Origin: Eukaryota sp. TZLM1-RC | Lineage: Eukaryota > Metamonada: BaSk clade | Length of the DNA stretch: 64,000 nucleotides | Assembly (NCBI GenBank): GCA_040285825.1 | Contig: JAUPSS010000001.1 | Location: 744,001 to 808,000, forward strand | Direction: 5' to 3' | In this document: positions 1 to 8,841 of the stretch, piece after piece | Position numbering within the stretch: position 1 is the stretch's first letter | Layout of the letters: every line of letters starts with the position of its first letter | The notes under the pieces: generated by a model | Database searches by the model: none | What the model saw: only the letters and a program-made list of their open reading frames with translations | What the model was told of the DNA's origin: nothing | Program-made: the position numbers and the translations under genes

Positions 1-595
1 AATTTAGTCAGAGTGGAATTGCTCTCCAGAGCACGGGCGAGAGCACTAGCACCTTCAGAGGTAATGTTGTTGCCCCCAAGATCCAATTTAGTCAGAGTGG
101 AATTGCTCTCCAGAGCACGGGCGAGAGCACTAGCGCCTTCAGAGGTAATGTTGTTGCCCTCAAGATTCAATTCAGTCAGAGTGGAATTGCTCTCCAGAGC
201 ACGGGCGAGAGCACTAGCGCCTTCAGAGGTAATGTTGTTGAGACGAAGACCCAATCTAGTCAGAGTGGAATTGTTCTCCAAAGCACGGGCGAGAGAACTA
301 GCGCCTTCAGAGGTAATGTTGTTGGACTGAAGATGCAATATAGTCAGAGTGGAATTCCTCTCCAGAGCACGGGCGAGAGCACTAGCGCCTTCAGTGGTAA
401 TGTTGTTGCTCACAAGATACAATTTAGTCAGAGTGGAATTCCTCTCCAGAGCACGGGCGAGAGCACTAACGCCTTCAGAGGTAATTTTGTTGCCCGAAAG
501 ATACAATGTAGTCAGAGTGGAATTGCTCTCCAGAGCACGGGCGAGAGCACTAGCGTCTTCAGAGGTAATTTCGTTGTCCTGAAGATACAATTTAG
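1..595 (-). repeat. 84-bp tandem LRR-coding repeats, copy 1
   Basis: These are about seven direct 84-bp repeats, each coding one 28-residue LRR. The DNA is much more uniform than the protein fold requires: the segment for the helix (ALARALE) is nearly base-identical in every unit, and variation sits in the beta-strand positions. The array runs off the left edge. Confidence 0.9.
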
Positions 596-2123
596 TGATG
601 GAACCATTAACCAAACCCTCAACACCCTTCTTCACCCTATCCCCCAAACCATTCCAATTTACATTCGACTTGATGTCTTCCAAAATTTCTTCCTTTGATG
701 GAGGATGATGATCATCGATATTGTTCAAAGGTTGATTACAATGGCACTTTCTCAACAACGCTTCAAGGTCAGCAATTCTGCTTGCTAAGTCAGAATTAGT
801 TCTACTGAGTAGAGTATTTTGCTTTTCCAATTCATCAATGGTAGATCTAAGGTTGGCAATTTCTGTATCTTTCTCAGCAATACCGGCTTTGCTGGCATTT
901 AAAGCTTCTTCCATGGTGGCAATTCTAGCATCACGTTCTTCCAAAGAGTGACTGAGGTGTTGATTGGAGGCATTGATACCGGCCCTTTCTTCTTCCAACC
1001 GGGCAATTCTGGAATCCCGTTCTGTCAAATCGTTGGTGAGTTGTTGATTGGAAGCCTCCAAATCAGTAACATTCTTTCGTAGAGACTCGATTGTGGAGTT
1101 GGCAGATTGCAGTTGCGTTTGAACATCATTGTTAATATTAATAGGATTTTCATCACCTTCTTCAGCAAAGTCATCCAATTGATCCAAAACTAGAAGAACT
1201 TGAGCAATACTTGGTCTGGCAGCTGGATCTGAAGAGCAACATTGGGCGATTAATTCTTTGAGCACACTGGGAACATGTTCACCCAAAGCAAATGGTGTCT
1301 TAAAATACTTAGCTCCCATTATGGCAAGCTGATCCATATTGACAAATGGCCTATAATTACAAAGTAACTCACAAAGGATTATTCCAATTGCATAGATGTC
1401 TGAGGCAAGAGACAATTTGTTCTCAAACTGTTCCAAGGCTGCATACCGTGCTGTACATGATAGATTGGTAGCCGTGGAAGTCTTGGCAACAGTCCTGGAT
1501 GTTCCAAAATCGGCTAATTTGATTTGCCCATTGACAAAAAGAATGTTTTCGGGCTTGAGATCTCCGTGTGCAAGAAATTTGGAGTGCAGGAAACGGACTG
1601 CCTGGCAGATCTTCTTGGCAAACAAGAGACTTTGTTTACTCAACCTTGACGGCACTGGCAGAGAACCTTCAGCAAGTTCCATAATTATGGCAAGTCTGTC
1701 CATTAAGCTGACCAGACCAAAAACACGGAGGATAAAGGGATGATCAATCTTGGCCATGATACCAATCTCTTTCCTCAGTCGTTTCTTACCTTCTTCTGTG
1801 AGAGCAACAGTCTTGGCGGCGACGTCTGAATCAAACCAAGAAGCAGCAAACACCTGGGCATATCCTCCTTGACCAATCATGTGCAAAAGTTTGACCTGGT
1901 TAGAGGGAATGTGTACACAGAGGTCCTCCTTGCAAGAAGCTTTGGCTATATCGCGCAAACTGAGGTTGACTTCCGGTGACGGCAGGATATCTTCATTGCA
2001 GATCGGACAGGATTCCACAGCATCAGAGCATACACCGCATACACTATGGCGCTGACTGCAAACTACCAGTGGCACACGAGACTCTTCGTTGAAATCCATT
2101 GAACAATGTGGACACGAGTGCAT
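1..2123 (-). CDS. RING finger-protein kinase-coiled coil-LRR protein, copy 1 (C-terminus beyond window edge)
   Basis: This is a multidomain signalling protein read on the minus strand from ATG at 2123; the end lies outside the window. It aligns without net gain or loss to the complete paralogue at 36080-38461, with a constant offset of 36338 from the start codon to the beginning of the LRRs. Domains in order are an N-terminal C3HC4 RING-type finger (CPHC near the start), a kinase domain of about 240 residues, a coiled coil of about 150 residues, and LRRs of the ribonuclease-inhibitor type in 28-residue units. At least seven LRR motifs (LxLxxNxIT) are visible before the edge. A RING finger would predict ubiquitin ligase activity and the kinase Ser/Thr or TKL-like phosphorylation; both are inferred from family. 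Open frames on the plus strand here are antisense shadows of the repeats. Confidence 0.85.
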   Translation of the reverse strand, partial: MHSCPHCSMDFNEESRVPLVVCSQRHSVCGVCSDAVESCPICNEDILPSPEVNLSLRDIAKASCKEDLCVHIPSNQVKLLHMIGQGGYAQVFAASWFDSDVAAKTVALTEEGKKRLRKEIGIMAKIDHPFILRVFGLVSLMDRLAIIMELAEGSLPVPSRLSKQSLLFAKKICQAVRFLHSKFLAHGDLKPENILFVNGQIKLADFGTSRTVAKTSTATNLSCTARYAALEQFENKLSLASDIYAIGIILCELLCNYRPFVNMDQLAIMGAKYFKTPFALGEHVPSVLKELIAQCCSSDPAARPSIAQVLLVLDQLDDFAEEGDENPININNDVQTQLQSANSTIESLRKNVTDLEASNQQLTNDLTERDSRIARLEEERAGINASNQHLSHSLEERDARIATMEEALNASKAGIAEKDTEIANLRSTIDELEKQNTLLSRTNSDLASRIADLEALLRKCHCNQPLNNIDDHHPPSKEEILEDIKSNVNWNGLGDRVKKGVEGLVNGSITKLYLQDNEITSEDASALARALESNSTLTTLYLSGNKITSEGVSALARALERNSTLTKLYLVSNNITTEGASALARALERNSTLTILHLQSNNITSEGASSLARALENNSTLTRLGLRLNNITSEGASALARALESNSTLTELNLEGNNITSEGASALARALESNSTLTKLDLGGNNITSEGASALARALESNSTLTK

Positions 2124-3214
2124 TGCGAGAAAACAAGATGATTTCCAAAATTGCCAATGAATAATTTCTATTTCCCTTTGATCATCGTTACTAGGTGCCA
2201 TTTCACACAACATATTTCACATATTTGTTACATTCTATATGTGCCCCATATAGACCACCATTTATTACTCAATTTTGGGTATTTCGTGCTACATGAGAAT
2301 TCCCATAATGAAAATGACACTTTGAGCAAAGACTTCATACACCTGGACCCGTGTATTACAATCCAAGACTTCCCTCCAAGCAAACCTTCGGCCAATCACG
2401 CCTTTCCACAGCTCCTCCCGAATTCATAACATGCCTAAACAGTTCACAATTGAAAGGAATGGATGAAATACGGGATGAAGGAATAGATGTGCGAGATAGC
2501 TGAGAACGGTCCTTGTTGTCTATGTTCTTTCATTCATGAATGTATTGGAACAGAGAAAGGTGAAAAACGTTGAATCTGTCTTTTAACTACATTTTTTATT
2601 GTCAATTTCAAGTGGGCAAATTCCCAATACTGACACGATCAATTTTGTTGTCGATAATTTCAAATACTGTCTACTATTTACTGCTCAAATAATGAGGCCT
2701 TTAATTGCCACTCATTCTGGCTTCAGCAATTACTAACATATCGATTTGTGTTAGCTCATTTCTATAGAGTGAACTATTGAATGGGTTATTTTTGATAAAT
2801 AGTGTTGTCGCCCTAAGGCTTACATAATTTGATTAGAAAATGAATCAACTTTTTCTCATTCATATTATCTCAGACTTTCTTTAGACTTTCGGCAATGATA
2901 TAACTGAAGAAATGGGGAGATAGATCATCTTTGTATTTCGATTTTTGCCGTTAGTTAATTTAAGGTATTGTGTAAAGAAGCTTCAACAAAAACTGACAGT
3001 AATATTTGAAGATTTCGATCATGAAGTACGTTTTGACATGTCCAAACAAAAAATCCCGCTTTTGCAAATTTTTTACTGGATGTTTGTAATAGTTCTGCGT
3101 CTTGTTTAATTAATCATGTACGAACAAATGATAATTTGTTTCTAGAATACCCTTGCTTTTCATTATCTTTGTGTCTTTGATCTTTTATTTTGGCCTGATA
3201 ATCTTCCCCATGGT
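2124..3214. other. Intergenic region upstream of kinase copy 1
   Basis: I see no supported gene here. The stretch at about 2197-2325 recurs downstream of 38535 (partly) and at 47172-47300, in each case next to the 5' side of a kinase copy, so it may carry the kinase promoter or simply be part of the duplicated block. The rest is AT-rich sequence with no clear structure. Confidence 0.5.
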
Positions 3215-3506
3215 TTAATTTGTAAATGTGGGAAGACTGTCACTCCAACCCATTTATTTATTTGTAATCGTTTTATTACTTTTAGATCAAAAGTGGATGA
3301 TGCAGTCCGTGATCAGCTTTATTGTATGTGTAAACCCTACATGGTTGAATCCTTTTAGAACCATTGCTGCCAAATTTGGCTGACGCATCTGACAGAATTA
3401 CAATTGACCTAAGGACAGGCTTTGTTATCGCCAGCAGCAGATTATTTGAAACCATGGTGTCATCACTCTCTGTTCTCGAGCACAATTTCAAGGTGTTTAT
3501 TGGGGC
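3215..3506 (+). mobile_element. Family A-like R2-type retrotransposon fragment (C-terminal zinc-finger region)
   Basis: The plus strand encodes a decayed version of the region after the reverse transcriptase. A Cys-x-Cys pair is followed by a THLFxCxRF block, a conserved RSKVDDAVRDQLY stretch and a PLL-like tail. The same region in the full family A element (about 26221-26390) reads CKCGK, THLLNCKHF, RSKVHNNVRDQIY. Stops interrupt it. It abuts the broken end of the Piezo fragment at about 3507, so it marks the breakpoint. Confidence 0.7.
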
Positions 3507-5913
3507 AACAAGTTTTTTCCGATGTCTCCAATGATGAGAACTAAGAAAGCCTAAACAGGAAGCTCCTAGAATAATAGAAAAAGGATCTCTTATAGATAGA
3601 ATAGATACCCAAGCAAACACTACTGCCACTGTATGCATGAAAGCTGGGCCAAGTAGTTGGAATTGCGATGTAAATAAAGCAATCACAGGCGACGTGATTG
3701 ATGGGGAAGGTGATTTGATGAAGGAGGTAGAAATGATTAATTGAATAACCAAAGGTAATAAAATTAAAGCATGCTCTAGACAAAAAACAGAGTCACAATG
3801 GTTGAGTGAGGGTAATGCAAATATTTTAAATATGGGACTTTTAATAAAATCTTGAGGCAATGCTATTGATAAATAAGTAATTGTTAATCGAGTTATTGTT
3901 AAAATTGAGGTTATTAGATAAAGCAGCTTCCTACTAGTTCCGTTTGTGTGTTTGATTAGAGTTAAATCAAAAATACAAATTATTAACGGTATTAGATTTA
4001 AAATATATGGTTGGAATGTTGAAATTACTAGAATGAAAACGACTAAATTTTTGATAATTGAAGGTCTTGAAAGGGAAATGAAGCGCTGATTAAAGTCAAT
4101 TCCCTTAAGAAAAACAAAAGATAATACTGGAAAAATAAGAAAAACAAATCGATCAAATAAAAGGTCAAAATGATAACGTGATATCACGTCTACATAATGA
4201 GCTGGGAGAAGTGTGGATAAATAATCCATTACTGGGGTGTATTGGATTATAAATAAACTAGCAATGACCATAACCAAACTAGAAAATCCGATAAAGTCAA
4301 TTAAAGAATTTCGAATTCCAACAATTGGGAGTAAAACAATAACCACAAAGATTGCTAATATAACAATTTCCAATAAACAAACTCTAAATAACAAGTATAT
4401 GCTGATAAAGCAAACTCCAATTACTGATTTGAATTTTAAGAATAAAGGAGATTGAAAAGACAAAGAGGTTCTACTTTCACCATCTATTCTTCTTAGTAAA
4501 TAATTTAAATGAGATAAAGAAGAAATTAAAATAAACATAATAACTGAATAATAATAAGATTGGGTCTTACAAAGGCCCAACACAATTGCGAATTGGGAAT
4601 CACAGATTGAGGAAATAAAAGAAGAGAAAGTGGAATAAAATAGTAAAACAAAACCAAAAGAAATAAATAACACCAAATTTGTAATTTTTTTATTTGATGA
4701 TAAAGGATGAAGAATATAATGAACTGATAATAAGAATAGTAAAATAAATGGAACTGTAGGTAAATTTAAGGTGATTAATAAAGATGCAGTAAAAACAATA
4801 ATAGAGTGGTCAATTGTGTAAATAATTCTCAAAAATTTCAAAAAGTACCTATGCTGACGTGGCGAAAACGTCACCAATAGACCAAAAGGGTTCAAAAATA
4901 GAAAGAAAGCTGCTGAAAGTAACGTCACAGCTCTTGGTTGTTTAGAAAAAGAAATAAATGTTAAATTAATTGAAATAATAGAAAATAATAAAACTCTATA
5001 ACCTCGTTTGAAACCACAAGTTCTTAATTTAAAAATAATCAGAATCATTCCATATATCAGCAACGGAATCAGCCAAGGTGAAGGGTAAAAGAAGGTAGCA
5101 ATTAATACTAATCCACATGAGAAAAAAGAAATTACAGATGCTACACTAATAGAAGCAGTTGTGTCAGGAACAAAAGAAAGAGAGATTAGACTAGGTTCAA
5201 CACTATCTGCTTGGGGAATACGGTGATGTGGAGAGAAAAAGTAAGGGGATGAGTGAAGATAAATGGAGAGAATTAGGGTAAGAATGTGTAGTGTGGAGAA
5301 GAAAGACACAGGAAGTGGAAGGAGAGTAGATGGATCATGAAAGTAAGGAAGGGAGAGAGTAGAGGAGAGAAGAATGTAGTAGAGGTGGGAAAATGAACAA
5401 ATGGAGAAGATCTTATGGTAGAGGTTGTGGGAGAGGAGAGGAGAAGTTGGAGATGACAAAACAAGCGATATGAGGGTGAAGAAGACGAAGTAGGTGGGTG
5501 TGGGGACGAAAGAGAAGGAAAGTAGGATGAGAATGGTTTTGAGATAAAACATTGGACAGGAGAGGGACATGTGAGGAGAGCGTGCATGAAGAAGGTTGCA
5601 GTCGAAGATAGATGAATAACAAGAAAACAAGTGAACCATAGTACGCAAATGGTGGTATACATAGTGAATCAGAACAAGTACCTATATATAAAGACTGAAG
5701 AAGGGGGAGGTCAAATGGAATGATTACTGCAGAAGCGACTAAACCAAGAAAGGATAATGCAAAAGAGAGCAGCGGGGGCTATTTCTGATTCGGAAGCTTA
5801 ATAGCAAGAAAAAGCGAAGGAACAAAAGCAAATATGAAATAAGATTGTCTAGATAAAAGACAAACGAACAAGGTAGCAGGTAGTAGAAGTGACGAAAGTA
5901 CGGGCTTAACCAT
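3507..5913 (-). pseudogene. Piezo mechanosensitive channel, copy A: N-terminal half, broken
   Basis: This matches the first two fifths or so of the complete Piezo gene at 48762-54469, starting with the same MVKPVLSSLLLP at 5913. Breaks seen: a Trp codon of the complete copy is TAG here (5779-5781), one extra A near 5546-5549 shifts the frame, and the gene is cut at 3507, where homology to the other copy stops (its position 52064) and retrotransposon sequence begins. After the shift a long open frame (5648-3282) still reads the hydrophobic Piezo transmembrane repeats, and its last 75 or so residues are antisense retrotransposon sequence. At four homopolymer sites where the complete copy is out of frame, this copy is in frame. 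The pore and C-terminal domains are absent, so no channel can be made. Confidence 0.8.
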
Positions 5914-6009
5914 GGTTCCAAGGTGTAGTTGAGATATGATCTTTCGTCAACACCTGAACCTGAACGAAAAGTGAAAATCGAACATTGAATATATGTATTT
6001 ATTGAATTT

Positions 6010-6572
6010 GCACACTTAATTTAATTAATTCATTACTAATGGGACGACTATCATTGAACCAAGATTTCCTCTACAAAATCTTGATCTGCTTGCTGTCTAG
6101 CTAAAGCTCCTCTAATTCGATTGAAAAACCGAGGTAATCTTTTAATAATGGCAAATTGAATCTCGTGATCGCCATAAAAAAATATCAAATCTTTCATTGT
6201 TTTTTCTTGCACCATTTTTTGGAAGTCATCCAAAAAAGTTTCTGCTTCAACTGATCATCTTCCATTTATCGAAAATGGGAAAGCAATAAAAACCAGCTGT
6301 GTATTTCTATCGACATTAGCCTCTTTAATATCTTTATCATATTTTCTATGTTTCTCCTTTGCTTTAAAATCCAGAGCAGCCACAGGATTAAGTTTTCTTC
6401 TGTGAACCAAGGTATCATTTGCAACATTACATGAGACAAAGTCAACAGTAGCTTCAGAATTATCAATCCAATCACGGTATACATCACCTCTATCATCAGA
6501 ACCAAAATTATTCAGAGAAAGTGTTTCCTTCAGCAGGGGCTCTTTGATACACGATATTCTTGCAGTTTGTTT
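6010..6572 (-). mobile_element. Family D R2-type retrotransposon, 5'-truncated 3' end
   Basis: On the minus strand this matches the end of the family D element at 55310-55870: the restriction-like endonuclease region with an RGDVY motif, the KxxRKYD-like stretch, then a C-terminal tail ending in EEILVQ and a 3' UTR with CAATAAATA. It lies directly 5' of the Piezo copy A fragment, as family D also does beside the complete Piezo at 54.6 kb but in the opposite orientation. Frameshifts are present. Confidence 0.75.
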
Positions 6573-6839
6573 TTATTGTCCAATTTATATTTTTTGGTTG
6601 AATCTTATCCTTTTCAAGTGTCAGCAAGAAGAATAGTTGCTATTGCTACTGACTGCATTTCACTGATGAAAAGATTACTCTTTCCAAAGGCTACAATAAA
6701 AAACTTTCTGCTAAAAAATCTCATCTTTGGGCGATTCATAACGTATAATAAAAGAAGCACCATGGGCGGTGGCTTGAAAGTGTTGCAAGATCAGTATTTC
6801 ATGTTGATTGTTAGTAGGAAAAATAGCCTTTTTTGTTAT

Positions 6840-7120
6840 TAATAAAATTTATTTTTTATATAAAAATAAAGAAACAATAAAGCTCTACATGCTCAAAATT
6901 TGTCTCTCCACCATCGAAACAGTTAATTACTCAAGATTCTGAAAATCGACCAAAGGAAGATAGTGAATGAGACATATATTTGACCATTCCCTTCTGAATG
7001 TATAGAATTGTTTAACTTCCACACTTAAATGAACTCATAAATAATTAATTGAAAATTCAATCCTGTTCTGCCAGTAAATATGATTGGAAATATTTCCAGT
7101 TCTTTCCTTTACAAGTACGC
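6840..7120 (-). mobile_element. Family A-like retrotransposon 3' fragment
   Basis: The minus strand reads a diverged copy of the last 90 codons or so of family A (KERTGxxxNxxYWQNRI followed by the SFGxFSES and DGGE blocks) and ends in an AT-rich tail with AATAAA. It is 5'-truncated and contains stops. The sequence between 6573 and 6840 shows no recognisable gene; a 91-residue open frame there has no support. Confidence 0.65.
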
Positions 7121-7244
7121 AGAAATATTCTAGAAAGGCCTAAACAACCTTAACTAAAGAAACGAGCAAAGAAATAAAGGGACATGGATTTTATTGGACA
7201 TGAGAATTGTTACTAATAGAAGGAATAGGTCAGCGTATTTAACA

Positions 7245-7783
7245 ATTATGTGTTTTTGGAAGAGATTAATCATTTGAAAGCCAAAGTAGAATCTGATAAG
7301 GTCAAAATTGCTGACGTTACCAATCAATTAAATGAAATGACGGTCAAAAATCAGGAATTTTCAAAACTTTATGAAGAATTACAACGAAATTTCAACAAAG
7401 TTAGTGAAGAAAAACAAGACTTGGAAGCTCAAAATCAAGACATTTCCGATCAAACTCAAGAGCTTCGGTCAAATTTAACCTTGACTGAGGAACAGTGTTA
7501 AAATTTTAAGTCTCAGTTAGAAGAGATCACTTCGAAATATTCAGAATGTCAGAAAACTTGTCAGCTCAAAACTGACTCGTTGGTTAGATTAGAAACAAAT
7601 TATTACTTGGTTGTGCTAGAAAAAGAAAAATTAGGTAGTGTTATATCCGAAAGAGAACTTGAATTGGATCAAATTAAAGCAAAAATTAGTAGTAACTCGG
7701 AGAGTGAAAAGGAATTAATTCTGGAAAAGGAACAGTTAAACTCAATTACAGTAAAAATAATGAATTATCAAGTGCATTAGATG
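7245..7783 (+). pseudogene. Start of the coiled-coil region of the PARG gene, interrupted
   Basis: Three stretches read as a charged heptad-rich coiled coil (EEINHLKAKVESDKVKIADV and onward). They are separated by a stop at 7499-7501 (GAA to TAA after EEQC; some copies in the 56-64 kb array keep GAA) and by a break near 7735-7785, where about 30 bases present in the array copies are missing. The first bases at 7245 follow a junction, since the array copies extend the coiled coil upstream with a methionine and about 60 further residues (SQIDKLKGFQRK). The true N-terminus of this copy is therefore missing. It continues directly into the next entry. Confidence 0.7.
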
Positions 7784-7785
7784 AG

Positions 7786-8841
7786 TTGGGTCTGTTGAAT
7801 AGTGAATTAAAAGAAGAAATTAAGAAAAATGAAAAAGATAATGGTGATAAAATTGAATTATTAAAAGAAAAAGATGCTGAAATTAATTCAAAGAATCAAG
7901 AATTATTGATGAAAAGTTCTAAATTTGCAGAATTAAATTCATCAATTGCTGAATTAACTACTCAAATCAAATCTCTAACGTCTGAAAAAGAATCACTGGA
8001 ATCAGAGATTATGTCACTTAAAGCCAGTAATTCGGAATTATCAACCGAGAATCAATCAAATTGTCAATCAATCAAGAATACTCAAGACTTGATTGCTGAA
8101 TTGAATACAGAAATTCAATTTAAGTCTACGTTAATTGTTGAATTGGAGTCAAAAATTACTCAGTTAGAGGAAACCATTCAGTCACAACGTTCAGAATTCA
8201 AAACATTTTCAACTTCTTTCAATGAGCTTTATGATCTTTTTTGTGATCTCTCCGAAAAATCTACCAATTATTCATCAGTTATTAAATCACTTTCTGTTTC
8301 CTTGAACCAATCAGAATCAGCTTTCAAGGATCTTTCTGACTCTCATGAAGAATTAGAAGGGCAATATGGGAAAATTAAAGAAATTAATGAAGAATTTGTT
8401 GCTATCATTGACTCTTTGAAAAATTGTGTAGCCGACCGATCGGAAATCATTGAAAATTTGGAAAAGGAAGTTTTGGGTTTAAAGGGAGAAATTTCAGAAA
8501 TGTCCACTAACAGTGATCAGTTGGCGGTCAATATTAATGAAAAAAACAATCAATTGATTCAAAAATTGAAACAAAAATTAATGGATAAGCAAAAGGAAAC
8601 GGTAGAGCTCAAGAGCAGGGGAAGAGATCAAACTTCTAAAATTTTAGCCTTGACGTCGATCACAGTCGTTGTCGAAGATGGATCACCAATTAATCATTCT
8701 GTAATTGACGAAAATTTGGCTCAACTATTACCGAATTCACAGACAATCTATCTAAATGGCCAAATATTGGCTGACATTTCATTGTTCGAATATTTGGTCT
8801 TTTTCAAAAGAAGATCAATCAGAGATCATTCAATCAATTGA
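7786..8841 (+). CDS. Coiled-coil segment fused in origin to the PARG domain
   Basis: This is an almost entirely coiled-coil segment of about 330 residues, rich in Glu, Lys, Ser, Asn and Leu with heptad spacing. The last 55 residues change to a compact, non-coiled sequence that continues into the PARG frame. The frames overlap at 8756-8841. Reading one base fewer in the CAAAAG run near 8807 joins VFFK to EDQSEIIQSID, so coiled coil and PARG most likely form one protein. The listed start is simply the first ATG after the break and need not be a real start. The coiled coil is probably for oligomerisation or tethering; I do not recognise a named family for it. Confidence 0.6.
   Translation: MGLLNSELKEEIKKNEKDNGDKIELLKEKDAEINSKNQELLMKSSKFAELNSSIAELTTQIKSLTSEKESLESEIMSLKASNSELSTENQSNCQSIKNTQDLIAELNTEIQFKSTLIVELESKITQLEETIQSQRSEFKTFSTSFNELYDLFCDLSEKSTNYSSVIKSLSVSLNQSESAFKDLSDSHEELEGQYGKIKEINEEFVAIIDSLKNCVADRSEIIENLEKEVLGLKGEISEMSTNSDQLAVNINEKNNQLIQKLKQKLMDKQKETVELKSRGRDQTSKILALTSITVVVEDGSPINHSVIDENLAQLLPNSQTIYLNGQILADISLFEYLVFFKRRSIRDHSIN

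Noticed and set aside
6567-6842. 91-codon plus-strand frame
   Set aside because: No domain, no second copy, unremarkable composition between two retrotransposon fragments.
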